The notes: generated by a model not told the origin, from the letters alone. A stretch of DNA of 64,000 nt from Marinicella litoralis (GCF_002591915.1 NZ_NIHB01000001.1:1423866-1487865), one strand, 5' to 3'. Shown: positions 26,536 to 35,896, numbered from the stretch's first letter. Made by a program: numbers and translations.

Positions 26536-28227
26536 TTAAGCAATCTCTTTTTTCATTATCAAAAGGTTGCCATAACCATCTTTGGGGGTGGCAAATTCCC
26601 AAGAATCCATGACACAGTCAATAAAATTAATGCCCATTTGCCCTGGCAATGGATTGGAAAGGTCCCTCGGTCTGATAGAACTGTCATAAACCTCGGGTGC
26701 GAAATCTCGAAGGTAAAACACCAAGGTTTGATTTTGTTTTTTGATTTCTAATTCAATTTCACCGTCTTTAACATCTTTGTATGCATGGCGGATGATGTTG
26801 GTGATGGCCTCATCTATGCTCAAAATGATTTGTTGGCAGCATTGATCATCAAAGCCAACTTTTTTAGCCACTTCCATGATTTTGTGTCTGATGTGTTTAA
26901 GCTGGCATGCACTGGCTTTGAACTGTTCGGCGACCAGTGTTTCTTCCAACAGGTGATCGCGTTTTTCGATCAACAAAACGGTGGCATCATCATTGAGCTT
27001 GTGTCTTCTGGCTGAGGTAATTAGTTTGCCAATACGCACTTCTGGCGATTCAGACTGGATGTTTTTGATGTCTTCAATGATGCCTTCAAGTTCACGTCTT
27101 TGGTTGTGCTCATTTCTGGCATCGGTCAAACCATCAGTCAAAAAATACAGGCCGCCTGAATTGAGTTTGGTGGCTTGCTGGTCAAATGATAAATCACTGG
27201 TTTTGATACCCAATGGTGGTGCATCAGCCGTCCAGGTTTTGATGTTGCCTTTCGGGCATTTATAAATCACTGGGGGTAAACCTGCATTGGACCATATGGC
27301 TTCGTCTGTAATGGGGTTGTAATAACCCACCGCTGCACAAACGAATAAGCCACGTGAAGCTTTTTCACACAATTCTTTGTTGGCTTTGGCCAGCCATTGG
27401 CCTGGTGGCAGTTTGTCTTTACCAATCCAGCGCAACAGACTACTGGCCCTGACCATCAGCATGGATGCATCGATGCCTTTACCTGAGACGTCGCCAATGA
27501 TGAACCCAACGGTGCCATCATTGAGGGTGAAATAGTCATAAAAATCACCAGAAACTTCATTGGCTGAAATGTTGGTGCCAACGACCGGGAAGGGCGGCTT
27601 AAGCCTGCCAGGTAACAAAGATCGTTGTAGTTTTCTGGCCAATGTAAGCTCTTTTTTGATGCGCTTCTGTTCAACAAAGTTTAGGGTGAATCGTGCGTTT
27701 TGAACGGCCAAGGCAATGGGTGTTGCCAGTAACCTGAGGATGTCATTGTCACGGGGTTGAAATAATTTTTCATCCAATTTATTCAATACTTGAATGACCC
27801 CAATGGTTTTGTCTTGACTGATCAATGGTGCGCACAATACCGAGCGGGTTCGAAAGCCTGTAAGGGTGTCAACGTGACAGATGAAATCTTTGTCTTTTTC
27901 AGCATCTTTGATCATTTGGCTGGTGCCAGTGGTGAAGGTCCTGCCTATGATGCCAGCATCGGTTTTGATTGCCATGGAAGTCACATCAACTGGTCCAGCG
28001 CTGGCTCTACAAACTAAATTCTGCTGTTCACGGTCCACTAAAAACACACTGGCGGCTTCTGCATCCATGTAGGTCTTAATTCTGGTGACAGCACGGCGCA
28101 AAATGTCGTTGATGTTCATGGATTTGACAAAGTCTTGGCTTAAATCAGCCAACAGGGTCAATTGTTCCAAAGTTCCTGCGGACTGCTGTGCAGGGTCCTC
28201 GCTGAATATTGGGTTACTTACTTTCAT
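26536..28227 (-). CDS. GAF-PP2C phosphatase-HATPase regulatory protein (RsbU/RsbW-like fusion)
   Basis: The 563-residue cytoplasmic protein joins three domains. A GAF sensor covers about 25-185 (MDAEAASVFLVDREQQN, GVIQVLNK). A SpoIIE/PP2C phosphatase covers about 195-415, with metal-binding motifs EVSGDFYD at 224-231 and GDVSGKG at 245-251. An RsbW-like histidine-kinase ATPase domain covers about 430-563, with N-box LSIDEAITNIIRHAY and a final GINFIDCVMD. Such proteins control partner-switch pathways by phosphorylating and dephosphorylating STAS-domain antagonists. Its start overlaps the end of pssA by 14 bases, so the two are co-transcribed. No STAS or sigma gene is nearby, so its target is unknown. 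Confidence 0.88.
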   Translation of the reverse strand: MKVSNPIFSEDPAQQSAGTLEQLTLLADLSQDFVKSMNINDILRRAVTRIKTYMDAEAASVFLVDREQQNLVCRASAGPVDVTSMAIKTDAGIIGRTFTTGTSQMIKDAEKDKDFICHVDTLTGFRTRSVLCAPLISQDKTIGVIQVLNKLDEKLFQPRDNDILRLLATPIALAVQNARFTLNFVEQKRIKKELTLARKLQRSLLPGRLKPPFPVVGTNISANEVSGDFYDYFTLNDGTVGFIIGDVSGKGIDASMLMVRASSLLRWIGKDKLPPGQWLAKANKELCEKASRGLFVCAAVGYYNPITDEAIWSNAGLPPVIYKCPKGNIKTWTADAPPLGIKTSDLSFDQQATKLNSGGLYFLTDGLTDARNEHNQRRELEGIIEDIKNIQSESPEVRIGKLITSARRHKLNDDATVLLIEKRDHLLEETLVAEQFKASACQLKHIRHKIMEVAKKVGFDDQCCQQIILSIDEAITNIIRHAYKDVKDGEIELEIKKQNQTLVFYLRDFAPEVYDSSIRPRDLSNPLPGQMGINFIDCVMDSWEFATPKDGYGNLLIMKKEIA

Positions 28228-29002
28228 CGGGCTCTGTGGGTTTGTTGTTTTTCTTGCTCGCCCTTTTTTTCTTGACAGAATGAACAGTGAACAGGATTCC
28301 AGAAACACCATACCCGCAAAAAACGACAAATAAGACCCAAGCGGTTTTGATGGTCAATAATACAAACACCAATACCAACAGTAAAATCCAAATGAAAGAC
28401 ACATTTTCTTTGAATGGGATGGTCTTGAATGAATAATAACGGAATCTTGAGACCATGAGTAATCCAACGACAATGGTCAATGGCAAGGTGATGTATTTAA
28501 GGTCAGCTCCTACCAAATCTAAATCCACACAAATCCAGACAAATGAACTGATCAAACCAGCCGCAGCTGGCGAAGGTAAACCTTGGAAATAGGCTTTATC
28601 GACCACACCAATTTGGGTGTTGAATCTGGCCAGTCTTAAGGCGCCTGATACAGCAAAGATGAAGGCGGCTAACCAACCAATTTTCCCCATCACTGGATGA
28701 ACGGCGCTTAAGTGAAACAATGACCAATTGAACACCAGTAATGAAGGCGCTACACCAAAAGAAACCAAATCAGACAATGAATCATACTGTTCCCCAAATT
28801 CAGACTGGGTGTTGGTTAATCTGGCAACTCGACCGTCTAAAGCATCCAATAATGCAGCAATAAAAATACTTAAACATGCCATTTCAAATTTGCCTTGAAT
28901 GCCAGCAATGATGGAATAGTAACCGGCAAACATGGCGCCAGTTGTGAATAAGTTTGGTAGCAGGTAAATACCTTTTTGTTTTGCGTTATCTAATTTTGAC
29001 AT
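28214..29002 (-). CDS. pssA: CDP-diacylglycerol-serine O-phosphatidyltransferase
   Basis: The 262-residue membrane protein has the CDP-alcohol phosphatidyltransferase signature: DGRVARLTNTQSEFG then EQYDSLSD (D-G-x2-A-R-x8-G-x3-D-x3-D) at about 50-75. The N-terminus KGIYLLPNLFTTGAMFAGYY is typical of PssA of the type II (Bacillus-like) class, rather than the soluble E. coli class. It makes phosphatidylserine at the inner membrane, the precursor of phosphatidylethanolamine. The start at 29002 (MSKLDN) is chosen by homology; the frame is open 16 codons further. A basic Lys-rich tail ends the protein. Confidence 0.93.
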   Translation of the reverse strand: MSKLDNAKQKGIYLLPNLFTTGAMFAGYYSIIAGIQGKFEMACLSIFIAALLDALDGRVARLTNTQSEFGEQYDSLSDLVSFGVAPSLLVFNWSLFHLSAVHPVMGKIGWLAAFIFAVSGALRLARFNTQIGVVDKAYFQGLPSPAAAGLISSFVWICVDLDLVGADLKYITLPLTIVVGLLMVSRFRYYSFKTIPFKENVSFIWILLLVLVFVLLTIKTAWVLFVVFCGYGVSGILFTVHSVKKKRASKKNNKPTEPDESK

Positions 29003-29233
29003 AAAATATTCAATTGTTTCTTTAGCAATATTGTAACTGATTTGGGGCACAGACCGCTTGATATTTGCCCTTAATATTTCTATGATGATTAAACCAGTAA
29101 AGTGGCTCAGATGCTTGCTTTATTGATTAATGTTCGACGAGTCATTGTATGATGTATGTAAATACAGTGCGAGTACAGGATTGGTTCATAGGAATGAAAT
29201 CCGGTTTAAAAAGTTTTATGAGTGGAGAATGAC
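29003..29233. other. Divergent intergenic region between pssA and the DUF4124 gene
   Basis: These 231 bases separate two divergent starts and must hold both promoters. I see AT-rich sequence with no convincing -35/-10 pair, no hairpin with a T run and no reading frame worth calling. Confidence 0.6.
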
Positions 29234-29677
29234 ATGAAAAGAACAGCTGTTACATTACTATTGTTGGTTGTTAGTGGCTTGGTTTTGGCCGAAAAAATAT
29301 ATAAATGGGTAGACGAAAATGGACAGATTCACTATTCCTCTCAGAAGCCAGTTGGCCAAAAAGCCGAAACGATGAAAGTTCGGAACCAACCCAAAGTTAA
29401 TGCTCAGACCAATGAAAGCGCTGTTGAATCAACAGAAGCAGCAGAATCGACTGAAACTGATGCCGATGCCGCAGCCAAAGCACAATTGGCTAAAGCCGAT
29501 GCCGCAAGCATGGTTAGGTTGTGTGAACAATCAAGAAAGAATTTGGCAGCTTTGAATGCCACTGTAAGGGTGGTTCAAGTTGATGAAAAAACAGGTCAAA
29601 CAGTCAGAATGAATGATGACCAGAGGTTACAAGCCATGAAAACTGCCCAGCAAGGTATTCGCGAGTATTGTAAATAA
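29234..29677 (+). CDS. DUF4124 domain envelope protein
   Basis: The 147-residue protein has a signal peptide (MKRTAVTLLLLVVSGLVLA) and the DUF4124 motif EKIYKWVDENGQIHYSSQKP directly after cleavage. An Ala/Glu/Thr-rich linker (VESTEAAESTETDADAAAKA) and a helical C-terminus with one Cys follow. The ATG at 29234 is preferred over the GTG at 29222 because GGAG (29224-29227) sits six bases before it. DUF4124 proteins are common in gammaproteobacteria and have no assigned function. The TRAP protein gene follows four bases after its stop. Confidence 0.85.
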   Translation: MKRTAVTLLLLVVSGLVLAEKIYKWVDENGQIHYSSQKPVGQKAETMKVRNQPKVNAQTNESAVESTEAAESTETDADAAAKAQLAKADAASMVRLCEQSRKNLAALNATVRVVQVDEKTGQTVRMNDDQRLQAMKTAQQGIREYCK

Positions 29678-29681
29678 ACCC

Positions 29682-30767
29682 ATGAAAAGAAGACAGGTTA
29701 TTGCAGGTGGTGCTTTGGCAGCTTCTTTGGCGGTGTCAGGTTGTAAAGAGCAACAACAAGCCAAAAAGCAGCAGTCAACAGAAAACTTCGAATGGAAAAT
29801 GGTTACCGCTTGGCCCAAAAACTTTCCTGGACTGGGTACAGGGGCGGCGTTTTTGGCGGATGCCATCACCCAAATGTCTGGAGGACGTTTAACGGTCAAA
29901 GTATTTGGCAGTGGTGAATTGGTGCCCGCTTTTGAGGTGTTTGATGCGGTATCAGCAGGCACCGCTCAAATGGGACATTCAGCGGCTTATTATTGGAAAG
30001 GTAAAATTCCAGAAGCTCAATTTTTTGGTGCTGTACCATTTGGAATGAATGCCAATGAAATGAATGCATGGCTCTACCATGGCGGTGGTTTAAAGTTATG
30101 GGAAGAGGCTTACCGACCCTTTGGCCTAAAACCCATGCCTGCTGGTCAGTCTGGCGTGCAAATGGGTGGGTGGTTTAATAAAGAAATTAAAACCAAGGAA
30201 GACATCAAGGGATTGGTGATGCGAATTCCCGGTATGGGTGGAGATGTGTTGTCGCGAGCAGGTGGTACGCCGCAGGCCTTACCCGGTGCAGAATTGTTCA
30301 CTGCTTTACAAACAGGAACCATCGATGCCACAGAATGGGTAGGTCCTTACAATGATTTGGCTTTTGGTCTCTATCAAGCCGCGCAATTTTATTATTATCC
30401 TGGGTGGCACGAACCCACCGCCTGTATTGAAGCGATCATCAATCAACAGGCCTATGACGCGTTGCCGGTGGACTTGCAAAAGGTGGTGGATATGGCTGCC
30501 ATGGCTGCTAACCAAAATATGTTGTCAGAATATACAGCCAATAATCAAAGGGCTCTGGAAACATTGCAACAAGATCACCATGTTCAGCTGCGAGCGTTTC
30601 CTGAAGATGTTTTGCAGGAATTCAAAAAATATGCCAACCAGGTGTTGATTGAATTGGGACAACAAAGTGAGCTGTCGCAAAAAATATTTAACTCATACAC
30701 TGGTTTTGCTGAGCAGACTAAAAAATGGTTGGCAGTGTCGGAAATGGCATACCTTAAGGCCAGATGA
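29682..30767 (+). CDS. TRAP transporter substrate-binding protein (DctP/TakP-like), predicted Tat lipoprotein
   Basis: The 361-residue protein starts MKRRQVIAGGALAASLAVSGC, a twin-Arg-like signal with a lipobox, so it may be exported by Tat and lipidated. The mature part is a DctP-family solute receptor: WKMVTAWPKNFPGLGTGA, GELVPAFEVFDAV, VMRIPGMGGDVLSRAGGTP and ATEWVGPYNDLAFGLY. The Arg and the Glu-Trp pair correspond to ligand and metal contacts described for the TakP (2-oxoacid) group. No DctQ or DctM membrane genes lie beside it. Its stop overlaps glnE by four bases, an unusual pairing. Ligand: 2-oxo acid likely, not proven. Confidence 0.85.
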   Translation: MKRRQVIAGGALAASLAVSGCKEQQQAKKQQSTENFEWKMVTAWPKNFPGLGTGAAFLADAITQMSGGRLTVKVFGSGELVPAFEVFDAVSAGTAQMGHSAAYYWKGKIPEAQFFGAVPFGMNANEMNAWLYHGGGLKLWEEAYRPFGLKPMPAGQSGVQMGGWFNKEIKTKEDIKGLVMRIPGMGGDVLSRAGGTPQALPGAELFTALQTGTIDATEWVGPYNDLAFGLYQAAQFYYYPGWHEPTACIEAIINQQAYDALPVDLQKVVDMAAMAANQNMLSEYTANNQRALETLQQDHHVQLRAFPEDVLQEFKKYANQVLIELGQQSELSQKIFNSYTGFAEQTKKWLAVSEMAYLKAR

Positions 30768-33157
30768 AAACAGCCCCTAAGTGGCTGAAAGTATTTCCCT
30801 TTATCGAAACTCAATGGGAATGCATTGTTCAGTTGTTGGATCGATACCCAGAGATTGATGTTTATGATATCAATAATGACTGGGATCACTTTGTTCGAGC
30901 GAATCAACAGTCAGATCAATTTGCATTGCTGCGTCAATTCAGAAAGTCCCGGTTGGCATTTTTGGCATATGTTGATTTTCAACTGCCGCTCAGCGAGCAC
31001 ATCAAAACCATGCATCGAGTGACTGTGCTGGCTGAGCATTTAATTAGCCAAGCCTATTTGATGGCTGTTAGCGATATGCAGCAACGGTTTGGTAAGGTTT
31101 TAGATGCACAGAAAAATGTGGTTGATTTGCAAATATTTGCATTGGGTAAATTGGGCACCCAAGAATTGAATTATTCATCCGATGTCGACTTGGTGTTTGT
31201 CTACCCTGAATACGGCGAATCAAATGGTAAAAGAACATTGGATGCTGAATCCTATTTCACCCGGCTGGGGCAAAAGATCATTAAATTACTTGATTATTTC
31301 AGTCCTGATGGCCTTGTCTACAGGGTGGACATGCGATTGCGTCCCTTTGGATCGGCAGGGTCTTTGGTCTGTTCTGAAAAGTCTTTGGTTCAATACTTGG
31401 TGAATGAAGGCAGGGATTGGGAACGGTTTGCTTGGATGAGGGCGCGTTTAATTTGTGGAAATTCGGCATCAGCACAGTCATTGTTGAGTGAGTTGAAGTC
31501 GTTTATTTACCGCAAACACCTTGATTACCAAGTGTTTTCATCATTGGCAAAAATTAAAAAAAACATTGCTTCGGTCTATCCAAGCAACACCCGTAATTTA
31601 AAACATGGTTTAGGTGGCATCAGAACCATCGAGTTCATCATCCAAAGTTTGCAATTGGTCTTTGGTGGTAGGGATGCGAAGCTTCAAGGTGTTTCTATTT
31701 ACCCCATGTTTGAACATTTGGTGAATGAAAAAAAAATGCCAGTCGGCGATGGTGAGTTGTTAAAGAGCACCTGGGTGTGGCTAAGGAAGTTGGAAAACAT
31801 GAGCCAAATCATCAACGACGAATCAATCCATGAGTTACCAGAGAATGAGGAGGCTCAAATTGCATTTGCCACCATCAATAACCATGCAAGCTGGGAATCG
31901 CTTGAAGCCATGATGGGGGCTCAGCGTGGTGCAGTTGATGATCTTTTCATACAATTGTTCAACGATTCAAATCAAGATGAATCGCTTACCCAAGCTGATG
32001 AACAACTGATGCAACAACTGCTCGATCAAATTAATTTTCAGCGGGTACCCAAAGACACTGTACAAAAAGCCAAAAAATTACTGGAGCTCACTGTGGTTAA
32101 AGCGGCGCCTGAGGTGTGTCATGATTTTGTGCAAATCATTAAAGTTCTTTTAAAACGCCCCAGTTATTTGTTGATGCTGCTGCGAGAACACAACGTTCAC
32201 AACAATGTTTTGAAACTTCTGGCAGCACACACTTATTTTAAGAAGGTATTGCTTGATTATCCTGTTTTGTTTGAACAGCTGTTTGAACATCAACCTTTTG
32301 AACCATTGAATCATGACAAGTTGTCCGGTATGTGGTCTGCGCGTCAACTTGGTGCACAAACATTAGATGATGTTGAAAACTGGATGGAACAACTGCGTTA
32401 CTTCAAATTAGTCAACCAGTTTAATTTAATGCGATCAATTTCAGTCGGTGAAATTACACCTAAACAGTTGGGGGTTCAATTAACCCTATTGGCAGAATTT
32501 ATTATTTTTAAGGTTTGTGACCAATGCTGGAATGAGTTACATACCAAGCATTCAGATGTGAAGATCGTAGCCGAAGATTTAATGGTTTTGGCATACGGTT
32601 CCATGGCAGTGTATGACATGTCGATTACATCTGACCTTGATTTGGTTTTTATCATTGATCAACCCAATTACGATGCCGAGGAACGGGTTTTTGTGCACAA
32701 ATGGGTGAAGCGAATTTTGCATCACTTGGGCAGCCAAATGTACCATGGCTTGCTGTATGAAATTGATTTGCAACTGCGGCCAAATGGACGGTCTGGTTCA
32801 CTGGTGACAACCAAGTCAGAATTTGAAAAATACCAAAGAACCCAAGCTTGGACATGGGAACATGCAGCCATGGTTAAATCACGGCTGGTGTCAGGGTGTG
32901 ACGCCCAAAAACAATGGCACCAAATCCTGCGACAAAATGTATTGATACAAAAAAGAGACCCTTTAAAAGTAAGCAGTGATTTAAAGGAAATGTCTGGAAA
33001 GTTACAGTTGTTAAAAGGGGATGGCGCCCATCACAAGGATTTTGCTGTACTGGCTGCGGTGTTGATTCATGCGCATCAATACCCAGAGCTGGTGATGATT
33101 GATGACATGCAAGAATTAAACAACAGACTGGGTGAGTTGGGTTTGTTGGAACCCTGA
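30764..33157 (+). CDS. glnE: Glutamine synthetase adenylyltransferase/adenylyl-removing enzyme
   Basis: The 797-residue protein has two nucleotidyltransferase domains. The first carries GKLGTQELNYSSDVDLVF with metal-binding Asp140 and Asp142 and the following RPFGSAGSLV. The second carries YGSMAVYDMSITSDLDLVF and LQLRPNGRSGSLV near residues 605-680. GlnE adjusts glutamine synthetase activity according to PII state. It is about 150 residues shorter than E. coli GlnE (about 945), partly at the N-terminus and between domains. The second domain keeps SDLDL but has lost the usual G-K-L-G sequence before it. It overlaps the TRAP gene by four bases. Confidence 0.88.
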   Translation: MKTAPKWLKVFPFIETQWECIVQLLDRYPEIDVYDINNDWDHFVRANQQSDQFALLRQFRKSRLAFLAYVDFQLPLSEHIKTMHRVTVLAEHLISQAYLMAVSDMQQRFGKVLDAQKNVVDLQIFALGKLGTQELNYSSDVDLVFVYPEYGESNGKRTLDAESYFTRLGQKIIKLLDYFSPDGLVYRVDMRLRPFGSAGSLVCSEKSLVQYLVNEGRDWERFAWMRARLICGNSASAQSLLSELKSFIYRKHLDYQVFSSLAKIKKNIASVYPSNTRNLKHGLGGIRTIEFIIQSLQLVFGGRDAKLQGVSIYPMFEHLVNEKKMPVGDGELLKSTWVWLRKLENMSQIINDESIHELPENEEAQIAFATINNHASWESLEAMMGAQRGAVDDLFIQLFNDSNQDESLTQADEQLMQQLLDQINFQRVPKDTVQKAKKLLELTVVKAAPEVCHDFVQIIKVLLKRPSYLLMLLREHNVHNNVLKLLAAHTYFKKVLLDYPVLFEQLFEHQPFEPLNHDKLSGMWSARQLGAQTLDDVENWMEQLRYFKLVNQFNLMRSISVGEITPKQLGVQLTLLAEFIIFKVCDQCWNELHTKHSDVKIVAEDLMVLAYGSMAVYDMSITSDLDLVFIIDQPNYDAEERVFVHKWVKRILHHLGSQMYHGLLYEIDLQLRPNGRSGSLVTTKSEFEKYQRTQAWTWEHAAMVKSRLVSGCDAQKQWHQILRQNVLIQKRDPLKVSSDLKEMSGKLQLLKGDGAHHKDFAVLAAVLIHAHQYPELVMIDDMQELNNRLGELGLLEP

Positions 33158-33227
33158 TCTCTTGTTGAAATATGAAATGTAGGCACTCAGAATATTAATG
33201 ATGAGTGGACTTTTTGTGTTTTCATTT

Positions 33228-33264
33228 CATTGAGTCTGGTTTTGCAACACAACCAGACTCAATG
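33228..33264. terminator. Long perfect hairpin between convergent glnE and fadE
   Basis: A 14-base perfect stem (33228-33241 with 33251-33264; arms CATTGAGTCTGGTT and AACCAGACTCAATG) has a nine-base loop. It lies between two convergent stops, 16 bases from the end of fadE. Neither side has a clear T run, so it may act as a shared processing or termination element, not a classical terminator. Confidence 0.55.
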
Positions 33265-33279
33265 TCATGAACTTGTTAT

Positions 33280-35748
33280 TTAAGCGACCTTGGTTTGGTC
33301 GCCTTCGGCTTGCGCCACAGTGCGATCAAAAGCATCAAACGGGAAGTCATCAACGGCAATGACTTCAGCGACTTGTTGTCGTACTTTGGTCAATGAATTG
33401 AATTCACTCTTGCTGATCAGGTCTTTTTTCAATGCTTGAGCCAATTGTTTGACCGGATCGATTTCCGTGATGTCATTACTCTTGATGGCTTTAAGAATGC
33501 GACGTTCCAATGGTTCTGTGTCTATCACCTTGGCTAAAACATGGTTCATTTTTGCAACAAAGTGATGTTCTGATTCATCTTTGTCTATGCCATCAGTTAA
33601 CCGCTGCCTGGTTTCATTGGCAGAAAGCAATAAACTGGCTGCTTTGTGGCCTAAACGATCGCCTGGGGGTAATTCATGGGTCCCCAACGGGAAGATAACT
33701 CGACGTAAGAACAGACCCACTCCTTTGCTTGGAAAGTTGTAAGACAGCATTTTTAAAGCTTGTTCAATCTCATAAAAATGATGGTGCATGGCCCAAGCCA
33801 CTATGGGTTGGTCAGCACTTTGTTTGCCTTGATCTAAATAGCGTTTGAGTACGGCAGATGCCATATACAAATGGCTCAACACATCGCCTAAACGGGCAGA
33901 AGTTTTTTCTCGTTTTTTCAATGAACCACCAAGGGTCAGCATTGACACATCGGCGGCGAAGCCAAAGGCTGCGCTGTATCGGGTGATTTTAGAATAAAAC
34001 TGTTTGGTGAATTTATCACCGGGGCTGCGTTCTAAACGCCAGGTACCCAAGCCTTGGAAAAATGACCTGACACCGTTTTGAAATGAGTAGCCCATGTGCT
34101 GGAACAGTAGTTTGTCAAATTTTTGTAACGACTCCTCAGCATCAGGTAAATGCGCCGCCTCCATTTCTTTCAATACGTAGGGATGACACCTGATGGCGCC
34201 TTGCCCAAATATGATCATGCTGCGGGTCAAGATATTGGCACCCTCTACGGTGATCCAAATCGGTGCCCCCATCCAAGCACGACCCAGGTAGTTTCCAGGA
34301 CCCATAATGATGGCTTTGCCGCCATGTATGTCCATGGCATCAGAAATGATGCTGCGTGTCATGTCGGTTGTATGCATTTTAGCAATGGCTGAAGGAACGG
34401 CAGGTTTTTCACCACGGTCTACGGCCAATGCTGTCATGGTAGATACGGCAGCACAAGAATAAGTCTTGCCAGCAATCCTGCACAAAGCTTCTTCAATGCC
34501 CTCAAATCGCCCTATCGGTAGATTAAATTGTTTGCGAATTCTGGCATAAGCACCGGTTGCAAAAGCAACCATTTTGGCGCCACCTGTTGAACAAGAAGGC
34601 AATGAGATGGCACGACCAACGGATAAACATTCTACCAACATGCGCCACCCATGTCCGATCATGTCTTGTCCTCCAATGATGTAGTCCATAGGAATGAACA
34701 CATCTTTACCGCGAATGGGGCCATTCATGAACATCACATCCAAGGGCAAATGCCTGCGGCCAATTTCCATGCCTTTGGTGTCTCTAGGAATCAAAGCCAA
34801 TGTGATACCTAACTTTTCTTTATCACCAATCAGCTTGTCGGGATCCAGCATCTGAAAGGCCAAACCAACCACTGTCGCGACCGGAGCCAGCGTGATATAA
34901 CGCTTGTCAAAGTTAAGATTGATACCCAAGACTTCTTTGCCCTTGATTTTCTTTTTAACCACAACGCCAGTGTCTGGAATTGATGTGGCATCAGAACCTG
35001 CAGAAGGTCCAGTGAGTCCAAAACAGGGTATTTCAAGTCCTTGAGACAATCGGGGTAAGTAATGGTCCTTTTGTTCTTCTGTGCCATATTCTAATAATAA
35101 CTCGGCAGGCCCCAGGGAATTGGGCACGGCTATGGTGGCTGCTGCCACTCCGCTGCGTGAAGAAACTTTTTGCAACACCGCTGAGTGTCCAAGTGCGCTG
35201 AATCCTAGTCCGCCATACTGTTTGGGTATGATCATGGCGAAAAATTTACTTTTCATGATAAAGTCCCAGACCTCAGGGGGCATGTCGCCTTTGTCATGGT
35301 TGTACTCATGCTCATTAAGCATGGCACACAATTCTTTCACAGGTCCCGCTAAAAATTCTTTTTCGTCAGCTGATAACTCAGGTTTTTTGATGTCATGTAA
35401 TTTTTTAAAATCAGGTTGGCCGGTAAAAAGTTCGGCATCCCAATAGACCGTACCTGCTTCCAATGCCACTTTTTCAGTTTCTGACAATTCAGGCAGCGCT
35501 TTGCGGTAAAATTTCAAAAAAGGTTTGGTAAAATGCTCTTGCCTTAATGGCTTGAGGTTTAAAAAGACTGCGGGTGCAGCAAATAACAACACCGCAAAAA
35601 AGGCGGGAAAGAAGTTGGCTTCGGTGACCCAAATTCCAAAAACCAGCATTACTGCAGCCAGAATGGTCCATTGTTTGACTGAACTTCTGAAGTACCCCGC
35701 AAGCAAAGTGGCTGCGAGTAAATAGCCTAATAGGGTTAAAAAAGTCAT
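33280..35748 (-). CDS. fadE: Acyl-CoA dehydrogenase FadE
   Basis: The 822-residue protein is of the long E. coli FadE type: two N-terminal membrane helices, the acyl-CoA dehydrogenase core from about 130 to 520 (YGGLGFSALGHSAVLQK, CFGLTGPSAGSDATS, IHGGKAIIMGPGNYLGRAW), and a C-terminal DUF1974 domain. It carries out the first dehydrogenation of fatty acid beta-oxidation with FAD. AGGAA eight bases before the ATG supports the start. A TetR regulator gene is divergent from it across 148 bases, and the shared gap contains inverted repeats, so that regulator is the likely repressor. Confidence 0.94.
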   Translation of the reverse strand: MTFLTLLGYLLAATLLAGYFRSSVKQWTILAAVMLVFGIWVTEANFFPAFFAVLLFAAPAVFLNLKPLRQEHFTKPFLKFYRKALPELSETEKVALEAGTVYWDAELFTGQPDFKKLHDIKKPELSADEKEFLAGPVKELCAMLNEHEYNHDKGDMPPEVWDFIMKSKFFAMIIPKQYGGLGFSALGHSAVLQKVSSRSGVAAATIAVPNSLGPAELLLEYGTEEQKDHYLPRLSQGLEIPCFGLTGPSAGSDATSIPDTGVVVKKKIKGKEVLGINLNFDKRYITLAPVATVVGLAFQMLDPDKLIGDKEKLGITLALIPRDTKGMEIGRRHLPLDVMFMNGPIRGKDVFIPMDYIIGGQDMIGHGWRMLVECLSVGRAISLPSCSTGGAKMVAFATGAYARIRKQFNLPIGRFEGIEEALCRIAGKTYSCAAVSTMTALAVDRGEKPAVPSAIAKMHTTDMTRSIISDAMDIHGGKAIIMGPGNYLGRAWMGAPIWITVEGANILTRSMIIFGQGAIRCHPYVLKEMEAAHLPDAEESLQKFDKLLFQHMGYSFQNGVRSFFQGLGTWRLERSPGDKFTKQFYSKITRYSAAFGFAADVSMLTLGGSLKKREKTSARLGDVLSHLYMASAVLKRYLDQGKQSADQPIVAWAMHHHFYEIEQALKMLSYNFPSKGVGLFLRRVIFPLGTHELPPGDRLGHKAASLLLSANETRQRLTDGIDKDESEHHFVAKMNHVLAKVIDTEPLERRILKAIKSNDITEIDPVKQLAQALKKDLISKSEFNSLTKVRQQVAEVIAVDDFPFDAFDRTVAQAEGDQTKVA

Positions 35749-35770
35749 GATTAATTCCTGTTTTATTGTA

Positions 35771-35823
35771 ACATACGGTATAGTATGGTGCTAACCACTG
35801 AAATTGTCAATACGCAAGCGTAT
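35771..35823. promoter_or_regulatory. Candidate TetR operators in the fadE-regulator gap
   Basis: ATACGC-aa-GCGTAT at 35810-35823 is a perfect inverted repeat, and CATAC (35772-35776) with GTATG (35783-35787) forms another. Both share ATAC(G) half-sites. They lie between the divergent fadE and TetR starts, where an operator is expected. No searched motif supports the match; it is read from symmetry and position. Confidence 0.5.
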
Positions 35824-35896
35824 GGAAAATGCTAAATTTTTATTGACCCAATCAGTTTGACCACTATGATATTGTTATAAAATTTTTCAGGTGTAT

